From positions 1-34,246 of the IMG/VR virus record IMGVR_UViG_3300027704_003403: a stretch of DNA of 34,246 bases; one strand, written 5' to 3'. The DNA comes from a virus. A program made the position numbers and the translations under genes. Shown piece by piece: positions 25,507-33,173 of the stretch (the first letter of the stretch is position 1; every line of letters begins with the position of its first letter). Below the pieces are notes generated by a model that was not told the DNA's origin, did no database searches, and worked only from the letters and a program-made list of their open reading frames with translations.

Positions 25507-25815
25507 ATGTTAAGAAAACCAGATTCTATCCCAGTAGGGGATACAGTAATTGTCGATCCAGTTATGGAACCTTTTTTTATTGCTAAATCTCAATCAGGAG
25601 GTTATACAGTTTATGAGAGAGTAGTAAAAGGAGAAAATGCTACAGAGTATATTAAGACTATTTGTTATCCCGCAACTTTTAATCATGCACTTAAGACAGT
25701 AGCAAGAGAGAGATTAAATAACGGGTCTACTAAGAGCTATACTATTAAAGAATATCTAAATCGTTTTGAAAGTATTCAAAAAGAAATGATGTCAATGACT
25801 ACATTAGATCAATAA
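25507..25815 (+). CDS. Unknown protein downstream of thioredoxin
   Basis: 102 residues. It has a beta-rich first half (PVGDTVIVDPVMEPFFIAKS, GGYTVYERVVKGENATEY) and a helical second half (FNHALKTVARERLNN, YTIKEYLNRFESIQKEMMSM). The pattern is reminiscent of small conserved phage proteins that repeat a display-and-helix arrangement, but I do not recognise the family. It is 16 nt after thioredoxin and begins with AGTTATATG, a leader shared with the SSB gene. Probably co-transcribed with thioredoxin. Confidence 0.65.
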   Translation: MLRKPDSIPVGDTVIVDPVMEPFFIAKSQSGGYTVYERVVKGENATEYIKTICYPATFNHALKTVARERLNNGSTKSYTIKEYLNRFESIQKEMMSMTTLDQ

Positions 25816-25871
25816 AAACGTCCGCCTATACGTTATTAATACCTGGCAAATAATAATAAATTAAATTAGTT

Positions 25872-26681
25872 ATGGCAAAAAATGTTGTAATATCCTTATC
25901 TGGAGGGATGGATTCCTCTACCTTACTACTCAGATGTTTAAAAGAGTATGACAGTGTAACTGCAATATCTTTTGATTACGGTCAAAAGCATAGAGTAGAG
26001 CTTGAAAGAGCACAATCGTTAGTTGAGTACTTAAATGATAATGGTAACAGTATCAAATACCAAGTAATTAAACTAGACGGATTAGTTAACTTACTAAATT
26101 CAGCTTTAACTGAAGGCGGAGCAGATGTACCGGAAGGTCATTATGAAGAGGATAACATGAAAGCTACAGTAGTACCTAATAGAAACAAAATATTTGCTTC
26201 TTTAGTTCAAGCAGTAGCACTATCAGAAGCAATGGCTAATGGCAATAACACAGATATTGCGTTAGGTATTCATGCTGGAGATCATGCAGTATATCCGGAC
26301 TGTAGACAAGAGTTTAGAGATGCAGATGACAATGCCTTTAGGTTAGGTAATTGGGAAGCAGACAAGGTAGGGTACTTTACTCCCTATTTAGATACAGACA
26401 AATTTGGAATATTAAAAGATGGACAGAAATTGGTTAAAGAGCTCGGAATTGGGTTTAATGATGTTTACGAACGTACTAATACATCCTATAAGCCATATCC
26501 TAGCGGTAATAGCGACTACAAATCAGCATCATCTGTTGAAAGGATCGAAGCATTTATCTTGTTGGGTGTGGATGACCCTGTACAGTATGAGGATGAAACT
26601 GGAGAAGTTGAATACGGTATTGCAAAAGCACATGTAGAGAAGTTATTAACAGAGCATGCAGCTGTAAAAGGAGACGCTTAA
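25872..26681 (+). CDS. queC: QueC-like 7-cyano-7-deazaguanine synthase without zinc cysteines
   Basis: 269 residues. The ATP-pyrophosphatase loop SGGMDSS is at residues 10-16, followed by FDYGQKHRVELERA, the VPNRNKIFASLVQA segment and HAGDHAVYPDCRQEF, all matching QueC, which turns 7-carboxy-7-deazaguanine into preQ0 using ATP and ammonia. The C-terminal zinc site, in E. coli TCY followed by CGHCAAC, reads TSY (Ser205) and then Asp215, Ser218 and Ser221 with the usual spacing of three, before VERIEAF. All four metal-binding Cys are gone, while an active-site Cys (YPDCRQEF) remains. The enzyme could fold without zinc or have an altered product, such as stopping at the amide. QueD and QueE are near the end of the window. 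Confidence 0.88.
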   Translation: MAKNVVISLSGGMDSSTLLLRCLKEYDSVTAISFDYGQKHRVELERAQSLVEYLNDNGNSIKYQVIKLDGLVNLLNSALTEGGADVPEGHYEEDNMKATVVPNRNKIFASLVQAVALSEAMANGNNTDIALGIHAGDHAVYPDCRQEFRDADDNAFRLGNWEADKVGYFTPYLDTDKFGILKDGQKLVKELGIGFNDVYERTNTSYKPYPSGNSDYKSASSVERIEAFILLGVDDPVQYEDETGEVEYGIAKAHVEKLLTEHAAVKGDA

Positions 26682-26687
26682 TAAGAT

Positions 26688-26831
26688 ATGAAAAACCACC
26701 AATCAACTAACGGAAATAACCAAGTAAATCAGGCTAGGAATACGTTTAATGATAATGTATCCAAATTACAGATTTTAGGTTCTTCTAAAAAAGTCGCTTG
26801 GGACAGTAAAAGACGTCACCGATCGATTTAG
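26688..26831 (+). CDS. 47-residue hydrophilic protein of unknown function
   Basis: ATG at 26688 (leader TAAGAT) to TAG at 26829-26831, 6 nt after the queC stop and 7 nt before the tRNA. It is Asn/Gln-rich at the start and basic at the end (SKKVAWDSKRRHRSI). Supported by tight placement and leader type only; not recognised. Confidence 0.45.
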   Translation: MKNHQSTNGNNQVNQARNTFNDNVSKLQILGSSKKVAWDSKRRHRSI

Positions 26832-26838
26832 AAAGGAT

Positions 26839-26912
26839 GGGGGATTAGCTCAGCTGGCTAGAGCGCCTGCCTTGCACGCAGGAGGTCATCGGTTCGACTC
26901 CGATATTCTCCA
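26839..26912 (+). tRNA. tRNA-Ala(UGC)
   Basis: Full cloverleaf: acceptor GGGGGAT (26839-26845) with ATTCTCC (26905-26911), D stem GCTC/GAGC, anticodon stem CCTGC/GCAGG with loop CTTGCAC (anticodon TGC at 26873-26875), T stem ATCGG/CCGAT with loop TTCGACT. The third acceptor pair is G-U, the alanine identity element. The CCA end is not encoded (A then CAA). It reads GCA, by far the commonest alanine codon in many genes here, such as the tape measure gene. It lies between queC and the glycosyltransferase. Confidence 0.97.
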
Positions 26913-26927
26913 CAAATACTATATTAT

Positions 26928-27533
26928 ATGTTATCAATACAAATACCTACCGTAGAGCAAAGGAAGATAACTTTCCGGAAGCTATACACTGAACTCAAAG
27001 AACAGAGTAAGCCTTATGGTAACGATATTGAAATAATATACCTTAGAGATAATAAAGAACTCCCTATAGGAGAAAAACGAAATAAGCTATATGAAATGGC
27101 TACTAAAAAGTATAGCCTTCAGTACGACGACGACGACTGGATTCATAAAAATGGAATAGAGCTTATAATGAACGAGCTTTATAGAGATGTAGATTGTTTT
27201 ACTTACAACTATAAAGTTCATTTAGATGATGGTAGGTACATATATAGAGAAAAGAACTCTTTCGGAGTAGATTATATAAAACAGAAGAATTTTAACGGGT
27301 TTAATAACGTACACCCTCCTACTCCTAAATGTATTTTCAAAACATCATTAGCTAGACAAGTTAAACTTGATGAGAATCTTAGATACGGTGAAGATGGATT
27401 CTTTGCAATAGGTATTAAACCATTAATTAATTCATCATTTCATATTGATAAGTATATTTATGAATATAAGAATTTATCTGGTGAGTCCTTTGATGATCCT
27501 GCTAGATACGGAATGACTGAAAAAACATGGTAA
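26928..27533 (+). CDS. Family 2-like glycosyltransferase
   Basis: 201 residues, short for a GT-A enzyme. SIQIPTVEQRKITFRKLYTE opens the nucleotide-sugar fold; IGEKRNKLYEMATKKYSLQY leads into DDDDW (Asp67-70), the DxD-type metal site; later YGEDGFFAIG holds the acidic catalytic base. The missing C-terminal region suggests a minimal enzyme. It is the first gene of an overlapping operon with hydrolase, kinase and carbamoyltransferase genes, so it may attach a sugar or polyol to DNA, virion protein or host glycan. The start lies 15 nt after the tRNA. No clear promoter is found between them, so co-transcription with the tRNA is likely. Confidence 0.75.
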   Translation: MLSIQIPTVEQRKITFRKLYTELKEQSKPYGNDIEIIYLRDNKELPIGEKRNKLYEMATKKYSLQYDDDDWIHKNGIELIMNELYRDVDCFTYNYKVHLDDGRYIYREKNSFGVDYIKQKNFNGFNNVHPPTPKCIFKTSLARQVKLDENLRYGEDGFFAIGIKPLINSSFHIDKYIYEYKNLSGESFDDPARYGMTEKTW

Positions 27534-28204
27534 AGCCGACTGTACATTTTTTTGGAGATAGCTTTACTGAAGGTGTTCAGTTAAAAAATACCCCGTATAT
27601 TTGGCCAAAATTAATTACCGCAGCATTAAAAGATTATGATTATAAAAATTATGCACAAGGTGGAGCAAGCCCACAGTTTATAGTCAATCAAGTTATTAAA
27701 AATTTAACAGGTATAAAATCAGGAGATAAAGTATTCTTATTAGAAACTATACCTGATAGAATAGAGGTTTATAGTGAATATAGAGATAAAGTAGTAAGCG
27801 TCACAAACAGTGCAATTGTAAACGCACTCTCAAACACACTTCCAATAGATAAAGAATACTTTAATGACGAACAGGAAATAAAAAGCGCTTTTAATTTTAT
27901 ATACGATCACAGGTATAAGAGACTTGGTGTTTTTGCAAAGTACTTTTCTAATATATACTCAGATTTTGGAGAGTATTTTAAAACTACCGGAGTAGAGTTT
28001 ATACTTCTTCCTTACAGATTAACTTTTCATAATATACCTACTGGTGAAATGTTTGAAACTGTAACTAAACAAACAAAAGGAGCAACAACAGACGGTCATT
28101 TTTCTGTTTCTGGACATTGGCAGTTTGCAAGCTACATACTAGGTAAATACTATAAGGAATTTAATTATGAACTCCCACTATTAAGGGATAAGCTACTAAT
28201 ATAA
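27527..28204 (+). CDS. SGNH/GDSL-like hydrolase
   Basis: 225 residues. Block I is FFGDSFTEG with nucleophile Ser12; block II-like YAQGGASPQFIVNQV carries the oxyanion glycine; the C-terminal DGHFSVSGHWQFA (Asp189, His191) supplies the other catalytic residues. No signal peptide, so it acts in the cytoplasm. Family members are esterases or acyltransferases, often on carbohydrates. It overlaps the glycosyltransferase by 7 nt, so the pair may set an O-acyl decoration on the same glycan. An alternative is a non-catalytic SGNH domain used in virion assembly. Confidence 0.78.
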   Translation: MVKPTVHFFGDSFTEGVQLKNTPYIWPKLITAALKDYDYKNYAQGGASPQFIVNQVIKNLTGIKSGDKVFLLETIPDRIEVYSEYRDKVVSVTNSAIVNALSNTLPIDKEYFNDEQEIKSAFNFIYDHRYKRLGVFAKYFSNIYSDFGEYFKTTGVEFILLPYRLTFHNIPTGEMFETVTKQTKGATTDGHFSVSGHWQFASYILGKYYKEFNYELPLLRDKLLI

Positions 28205-28214
28205 AATTTAAAAT

Positions 28215-28691
28215 ATGATAATTTGGTTAACAGGCCAGCCAGGAGCAGGTAAAACAGTACTAGGTAATATGCTTAGAGATAAAATGGAAGAGCATAAAAC
28301 TTTTACCTATATAGTTAAAAGGGTGGACGGTGATGATTTAAGAGATTTAACTGTTAATAAAGACTATTCTATAAAAGGTCGGATAGCTAATGTAGATACA
28401 GCACAAAAAATTTCACATTACTTACATAATAACTCAGATAATGTTGTTGTTTCGTTAGTTTCTCCGTATCTTGATCAAAGAGAAGAATTTAAAGAGTTAA
28501 TTGGAGAAAGTCTACTAGAGATTTATGTACATACTACTGAGAAGAGAGAAAGAGATCATTTTCATACAGATGGGTACCAGAAACCGATAAGTAACTTTAT
28601 CGATATAGATACTACAGAAGACACACCAGAAGAATCGCTTATAAAAATTATAACTCACCCGGAATGGAAAAAAAGAAAACTTATTTTGTAG
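28215..28691 (+). CDS. APS-kinase-like P-loop kinase
   Basis: 158 residues. MIIWLTGQPGAGKTVLGNML carries Walker A GQPGAGKT (residues 7-14). VDGDDLRDL corresponds to the LDGDNxR motif of adenylylsulfate kinases, NVDTAQKISHYL to the ENIRRxA helix, and VVVSLVSPYLDQREEF to the ISPYRxxR strand. The protein is shorter than CysC and diverges after residue 115, so the substrate may be another nucleotide- or sugar-like alcohol rather than adenylylsulfate. In bacteria, CysC-like kinases and DUF2061 proteins occur together in surface polysaccharide loci, as here. The 3' end overlaps the HAD gene by 28 nt. Confidence 0.8.
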   Translation: MIIWLTGQPGAGKTVLGNMLRDKMEEHKTFTYIVKRVDGDDLRDLTVNKDYSIKGRIANVDTAQKISHYLHNNSDNVVVSLVSPYLDQREEFKELIGESLLEIYVHTTEKRERDHFHTDGYQKPISNFIDIDTTEDTPEESLIKIITHPEWKKRKLIL

Positions 28692-29002
28692 ATATAGATG
28701 GAACTATATTTATGTACCGTAAATTTGAAACGTATAAGAGTAGTGAAGCAGTAGTACTCCCTAGTTCTAAACGGTTCTTACAACAGAGACATGACGAAGG
28801 TCATAGTATTATATTAACTACAGCAAGACCTGAAGAGCTACGTGCTCACACGGTTAATGAACTAAGCAAAGGTAATATACCTTATAATCAATTAGTAATG
28901 GGAATCGAAAGAGGACCAAGATACCTTATTAATGATATGGATCCTAAAGTTGCAGGAGAAAGAGCAATAGCAATGAATTTACATAGAGACACAGGAATAT
29001 GA
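28664..29002 (+). CDS. HAD-superfamily phosphatase-like protein
   Basis: 112 residues. YFVDIDGTIF contains the DxDGT nucleophile motif (Asp9, Asp11). IILTTARPEELRAHTVNELS has the Thr/Ser motif II and following helix; RYLINDMDP provides the last acidic motif. This is a small cap-less HAD, as found beside nucleotidyltransferases and kinases, where it removes phosphate from sugars, polyols or nucleotides. The start ATG inside the preceding gene is the only one that keeps the first motif. It overlaps the next gene by 4 nt (ATGA). Confidence 0.82.
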   Translation: MEKKKTYFVDIDGTIFMYRKFETYKSSEAVVLPSSKRFLQQRHDEGHSIILTTARPEELRAHTVNELSKGNIPYNQLVMGIERGPRYLINDMDPKVAGERAIAMNLHRDTGI

Positions 29003-29355
29003 ATAAACAATTTTCAATGTTTATCGGTAGATGGCAACCTTGGCATCCCGGACATAGATGGTTAATAGATCAGAGATTAAAAGAAGGTAAGAACGTTTGG
29101 ATAGCAATTAGAGATGTTGAATCAAACGATAAACAACCTTGGACTGCACAAGAGGTTTTAAAGAACTTAAGTGAGGAATTAATAGATTTACTACATGAAG
29201 GTAGAATTAAGATATCTATAGTACCAGATATTGAATCTATTAATTACGGTAGAGGAGTAGGGTACGAAGTAATAGAACACGTACCACCTGCAGATATACA
29301 TGATATATCAGCTACTAAGATTAGAAAACAGATGAAAGAAGATGGTAAGTTATAA
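28999..29355 (+). CDS. Third HxGH nucleotidyltransferase
   Basis: 118 residues. FIGRWQPWHPGHRWLIDQRL holds the HPGH signature; VWIAIRDVESNDKQPWTAQE follows as in nicotinamide-nucleotide or phosphopantetheine adenylyltransferases; ISATKIRKQM is the ISSTxIR signature. It is very short and would transfer AMP or CMP to a phosphorylated substrate. Between the kinase, HAD and DUF2061 genes it looks like the activating step of a small-molecule pathway. The first two nucleotidyltransferases (18382, 18788) belong to another subtype, so it is not a simple duplicate. Confidence 0.8.
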   Translation: MNKQFSMFIGRWQPWHPGHRWLIDQRLKEGKNVWIAIRDVESNDKQPWTAQEVLKNLSEELIDLLHEGRIKISIVPDIESINYGRGVGYEVIEHVPPADIHDISATKIRKQMKEDGKL

Positions 29356-29551
29356 ACGACATATTGCAAAAACAGTTTCATGGAGGGTTATAGGTACATT
29401 AGATACAGTAATACTCTCAGGAATAATTACAGGTTCATGGAAAACCGGTTTAGCAATAGGAGGCGTAGAAGTATTTACAAAAATGATACTCTACTTTTTC
29501 CACGAACGTGCTTGGTATAAGTATAGTAAATTTGGTATAAAAAAGAAATAA
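29342..29551 (+). CDS. DUF2061 small membrane protein
   Basis: 69 residues. It matches the DUF2061 pattern I remember: HIAKTVSWRVIGTLDTVILS, then IITGSWKTGLAIGGVEVFTK, then MILYFFHERAWYK. It has two hydrophobic helices. Function is unknown; the family is often adjacent to APS kinase and polysaccharide genes, as here. It overlaps the gene before by 14 nt and the gene after by 1 nt (TAATG). Confidence 0.85.
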   Translation: MVSYKRHIAKTVSWRVIGTLDTVILSGIITGSWKTGLAIGGVEVFTKMILYFFHERAWYKYSKFGIKKK

Positions 29552-31206
29552 TGGTACAATTAGGAATATCAGCATTTTACCACGACTCAGCAGCATGTCT
29601 AGTAATAGATGGAAAAGTAATATCAGCTGTTGAAGAAGAAAGATTCACTGGTATCAAACACGACGATGCTTTTCCTATTAATGCAATAAACTGGATTTTA
29701 AGCTCTAATAGGATTAGTATTGAAGGTGTTGATCAGGTATGTTGGTACGAAACACCAAATCTTAAGAAAAAAAGAGTACTCAAATCATTTAATAAAAATT
29801 TCTTTTCTACTTTATCACTGAGATATAAGTTTTTAAGTAAATTTAAAAAACAAGATCCAACCCGTAAGTTAAAACAGATTGGATATACAGGTGAAGTAGT
29901 AAATACATATCACCACAGCTCTCATGCTGCTTTTTCATACTTTACCAGTACATATAACGAAGCAGCAGTACTCACAATAGACGGAGTAGGGGAATCTGAA
30001 ACAGTAACAATTTCAAAAGCTACAGGAACTGAGTTAGAATCAAAATTTAGCTTAGAATATCCTAACTCTTTAGGAATGTTATATTCTACTATTACAGCTT
30101 ACCTAGGATTTAAACCAAACGAAGGAGAGTATAAAGTAATGGGATTAGCTCCATACGGAAACCCAGATCAATTCTTTAATAAACTACATAGTCTCTTTAC
30201 TCATAAAGATGGTAAGTTCTCACTTAATATGAAAGGCTTTGATTGGGAAAAATCAGACCGTACAATGTTTAATTCTAAGTTATGTAGAACATTAGGAATA
30301 CTTCCTAGACTACCTCAGGAAGAAATAACTCAAGAACACAAGAACTTAGCATCAGCATTACAGAAGGTATACGAAGTAGAGTTTTTAAAACTTGTAAAAC
30401 TAGCATCAGAGATTTCAAAATCAAAAAACCTATGTTTATCAGGTGGATGTGCGTATAATGGAGTTGCTAATACATTAGCATATAAGTATTTTGACTCTAT
30501 ACATATACCCTTTGCACCATCAGATGCAGGTTCAGCTATTGGAGCATGTCTATACCATTATAGAGGAGTCAAGCAATTAAATTTAAATCCATTCTTAGGT
30601 CCTAAATTTAAATCGACTGAAATACATAAAACTATTTTAGAGTTCACCGGCCTTGTAGTATCTTTTAAACTATCGGATGATCTTCTAGTAAAAAAAGTTG
30701 GTGAAATACTAAATAATCAAAAGATAGTAGCCTGGTTTAGAGGAAGCATGGAATTTGGAGCAAGAGCATTAGGTAATAGGTCTATATTAGCTTCCCCGTC
30801 AGACCCTAAGATGAGAGAAAAACTTAACCTCGTTATAAAGAAGAGAGAAGGATTCAGACCCTTTGCACCCTCAGTAATAGCAGACAAAGCAACCAAGTAC
30901 TTTGATATAGTTGAAGACATACCTTATATGAACCAAGTAGTTCAAGCAAAAACAAAAAAACTACCAGCTGCAACACATATAGATAATTCTTGTAGAGTTC
31001 ATACAGTCACTCCGGAACAAAATCCTATTTATTACCGGCTATTAAGTGAAGTAGGTAGACTTTCCGGTATTCCGGTACTTTTAAACACATCCTTTAATCT
31101 AAAGGACCAAACCATTACCATTACACCTAAACAGGCTATAGAGAGATTTTTAGATTCAAAAATTGATTTCTTAGTGCTTAATAATTACTTAGTACAAAAA
31201 CTATGA
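29551..31206 (+). CDS. Carbamoyltransferase (NodU/TobZ/CmcH family)
   Basis: 551 residues. The N-terminal Kae1-like domain starts LGISAFYHDSAACLVIDGKV, has the metal/carbamoyl-adenylate site HHSSHAAFSYF (His121, His122, His125) and DGVGESE (Asp144), then MGLAPYGNP and LSGGCAYNGVAN. The C-terminal YrdC-like domain has FRGSMEFGARALGNRSILAS and REGFRPFAPSVI, ending VLLNTSFNLKDQ. The enzyme makes carbamoyl-adenylate from carbamoyl phosphate and ATP and moves the carbamoyl group to a hydroxyl, often of a sugar or nucleoside. Its partner substrate here probably comes from the upstream glycosyltransferase/kinase/nucleotidyltransferase genes. It overlaps the next small gene by 4 nt. Confidence 0.92.
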   Translation: MVQLGISAFYHDSAACLVIDGKVISAVEEERFTGIKHDDAFPINAINWILSSNRISIEGVDQVCWYETPNLKKKRVLKSFNKNFFSTLSLRYKFLSKFKKQDPTRKLKQIGYTGEVVNTYHHSSHAAFSYFTSTYNEAAVLTIDGVGESETVTISKATGTELESKFSLEYPNSLGMLYSTITAYLGFKPNEGEYKVMGLAPYGNPDQFFNKLHSLFTHKDGKFSLNMKGFDWEKSDRTMFNSKLCRTLGILPRLPQEEITQEHKNLASALQKVYEVEFLKLVKLASEISKSKNLCLSGGCAYNGVANTLAYKYFDSIHIPFAPSDAGSAIGACLYHYRGVKQLNLNPFLGPKFKSTEIHKTILEFTGLVVSFKLSDDLLVKKVGEILNNQKIVAWFRGSMEFGARALGNRSILASPSDPKMREKLNLVIKKREGFRPFAPSVIADKATKYFDIVEDIPYMNQVVQAKTKKLPAATHIDNSCRVHTVTPEQNPIYYRLLSEVGRLSGIPVLLNTSFNLKDQTITITPKQAIERFLDSKIDFLVLNNYLVQKL

Positions 31207-31331
31207 CAAAGAAAGAGAAAGATAAAGAAATACAAGATGAAAAGAAGTACCAAGAAGAACTTCAGAAAGTATTCCAAAAGAAACTAAAGGAACTGAAAAA
31301 GTTAGACCCCTTTGTATATAAGAACTTCTAG
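31203..31331 (+). CDS. 42-residue lysine/glutamate-rich helical protein
   Basis: The ATG overlaps the carbamoyltransferase TGA (ATGA) and the stop TAG is at 31329-31331. The protein is almost wholly charged helix or coiled coil (KEKDKEIQDEKKYQEELQK), ending in LDPFVYKNF. The coupled start and the distinct ending support a real gene. Not recognised. Confidence 0.6.
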   Translation: MTKKEKDKEIQDEKKYQEELQKVFQKKLKELKKLDPFVYKNF

Positions 31332-31334
31332 TCC

Positions 31335-31342
31335 TATTTATA
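31335..31342 (+). promoter_or_regulatory. Late promoter-like motif TATTTATA
   Basis: 25 nt before the fibre-like gene, 3 nt after the stop of the 42-residue gene. Confidence 0.6.
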
Positions 31343-31359
31343 TTAAATACACTTTTTAG

Positions 31360-33153
31360 ATGGCTACATTAACAGGAAATAAAGTAAAAGACACCTATTA
31401 TAAACTACTCCAAGTAGATAATGGACAAATCGTTCAAAACGGAATAGGTTCCCCTATTACAGGGTCTATCAACCTAAGCGGGAGTTTACATATCACTGGA
31501 AGCTCAACTATAGGTGGGGACCTAGTAGTTACAGGTAATGTTACAGCAAAACAGTATATTGCTACTTTAGTATCTTCTTCTGTTATATTTGAATCAGGAT
31601 CTACAGCATTTGGAAATTCACTAGACGATAATCATACATTTACGGGGAGTATACTGCATACAGGTTCATTTACAAGATCAGGTAATATAATTTCATTTGA
31701 TGAAAACTCAAGAATAATACAGCTAGCAGATAGAGCTCAATTTAGAGTAATACCGACTGGAAGTATTGTTTCTGGATCTAGTAATGCTACTTTGCTTGGC
31801 CAGCTTGCAACAATTAGAGATGCATTTGATAAATCAGTTTCTTCTATTTATGGAAACGAAGTACAAATCGGATCATACAACTCAGGTAATAAATTTACAC
31901 AGGATATCAAGATAGGAACTTCCGGCAGTCTAATCGCCGTATCAGGTTCAGTAGGAATAGAAAAAGATTTAAGATTGGGAGGTTATACAGATGTATCAGC
32001 ATCTCTAACATCTACAATAGTTTCAATCTCTACATTATCCGGCTCAGCACACACAGATAGAATTGCTAAGATAGGTATATTAAGCGGTTCAACACATACT
32101 GATAGAATTGCTAAGGTAAATATATTAAGTGGTTCAACACACACTGATAGAGTAGCTAAAGTAAATGTACTAAGCGGATCAACTCATACTGATAGAATTG
32201 CTAAAGTAGGAATATTAAGCGCATCAGCAGCCCCAGCATTAAGAACAGAATATGTTGCTGCAGATACAGCTCTTTCATCATCGGTATTAGCAACATACAT
32301 AAAAAATACAGGAGGAGTAATAAGTGGATCACTTATACATTCAGGATCATCTCGATTCTCAGGTTCTCTATACCATGAAGGAGGAAATGTAGTATCATTT
32401 AACGACGATACAAGTTTAGTTCAGTTAGCTAATAGAATACAGTTCAGATGTTTACCAAGTGGAAGTTTAGTAACTGGAAGTTCGGTATCAACGATTAAAG
32501 GTCATTTAGGTACAACAATTGCAGATGATCAATCTACAATAGTCTCTTTATACGGAAATACAGTTAATATAGGAGCATATCAAGATGCAGACGAATTTAC
32601 TCAAAATATTGTAATGGGTTCAACTGGAAGTCTTATAGACATTTCAGGATCAATTGTAATACATAATACATTAAAGTTAGGTAATTTTACCAATGTATCA
32701 GCTTCATTAGCAACCGTAACTGACGCTCAATCATCGAATGTTTCTCATTCAGCTGGAATAGTAGACTTACCAGGTAAAAAGATACAGTATACTAATATGT
32801 ATGCTACAGAAGGAGATTTACCAGCAGCAACTACTTACCATGGAATGTTTGCACACGTGCATGCAACTGGGTTAGGTTATTTTGCACATGGAGGAAATTG
32901 GGTAAAACTAGCTAACTCAGGATCTGAAGCATCTGCTATAAGAACTGAATATATAGCAGCAGATAGTGCAGCAATTGCCCCGCTTAATACATTCACTGGC
33001 TCTATTCAGACTGAAGTAAATGGTTTGTCAGCAGTTACAAGTTCTTATGAAACATCTGGTTCAGTAGCAGCAGACTATATAAGTATAGAAAGATTAAAAA
33101 CATTCATTACAGGTTCCTATATAGAATTTCAAACTGCAATAGGATCATTATAA
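31360..33153 (+). CDS. Repetitive fibre-like virion protein
   Basis: 597 residues, rich in Ser, Gly, Thr and Ile. Many GSLxVSG or SGSLHxTGS stretches suggest a triple-stranded beta fibre. Two related modules of about 125 residues (about 100-225 and 335-465) share SFDENSRIIQLADRAQFR or SFNDDTSLVQLANRIQFR, GSLI and a SVSIYGN-like segment. Between them lie four 15-residue tandem repeats (at 32035-32214). The end has a separate domain around residues 480-530 (YHGMFAHVHATGLGYFAHGG), a likely tip. A TATTTATA motif precedes it and a terminator follows. A structural role is strongly suggested; receptor and exact position in the virion are unknown. Confidence 0.75.
   Translation: MATLTGNKVKDTYYKLLQVDNGQIVQNGIGSPITGSINLSGSLHITGSSTIGGDLVVTGNVTAKQYIATLVSSSVIFESGSTAFGNSLDDNHTFTGSILHTGSFTRSGNIISFDENSRIIQLADRAQFRVIPTGSIVSGSSNATLLGQLATIRDAFDKSVSSIYGNEVQIGSYNSGNKFTQDIKIGTSGSLIAVSGSVGIEKDLRLGGYTDVSASLTSTIVSISTLSGSAHTDRIAKIGILSGSTHTDRIAKVNILSGSTHTDRVAKVNVLSGSTHTDRIAKVGILSASAAPALRTEYVAADTALSSSVLATYIKNTGGVISGSLIHSGSSRFSGSLYHEGGNVVSFNDDTSLVQLANRIQFRCLPSGSLVTGSSVSTIKGHLGTTIADDQSTIVSLYGNTVNIGAYQDADEFTQNIVMGSTGSLIDISGSIVIHNTLKLGNFTNVSASLATVTDAQSSNVSHSAGIVDLPGKKIQYTNMYATEGDLPAATTYHGMFAHVHATGLGYFAHGGNWVKLANSGSEASAIRTEYIAADSAAIAPLNTFTGSIQTEVNGLSAVTSSYETSGSVAADYISIERLKTFITGSYIEFQTAIGSL
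32035..32214 (+). repeat. Four tandem 45-bp coding repeats in the fibre gene
   Basis: Each unit encodes LSGSxHTDRIAKxxI (15 residues). Unit starts are at 32035, 32080, 32125 and 32170. The following LSASAAP begins a partial fifth unit. Copies differ mostly at third codon positions. Confidence 0.85.
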
Positions 33154-33173
33154 TAAAAAAATAGATAAAAATT

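Noticed and set aside
25817-25834. AACGT/ACGTT hairpin after the unknown gene at 25507
   Set aside because: Only five pairs and no T-run; too weak to call a terminator.
26920-26926. TATATTA box directly before the glycosyltransferase start
   Set aside because: No TTG lies 19-20 nt upstream (the tRNA T arm is there) and it is only 1 nt from the ATG, so it cannot act as an ordinary promoter.
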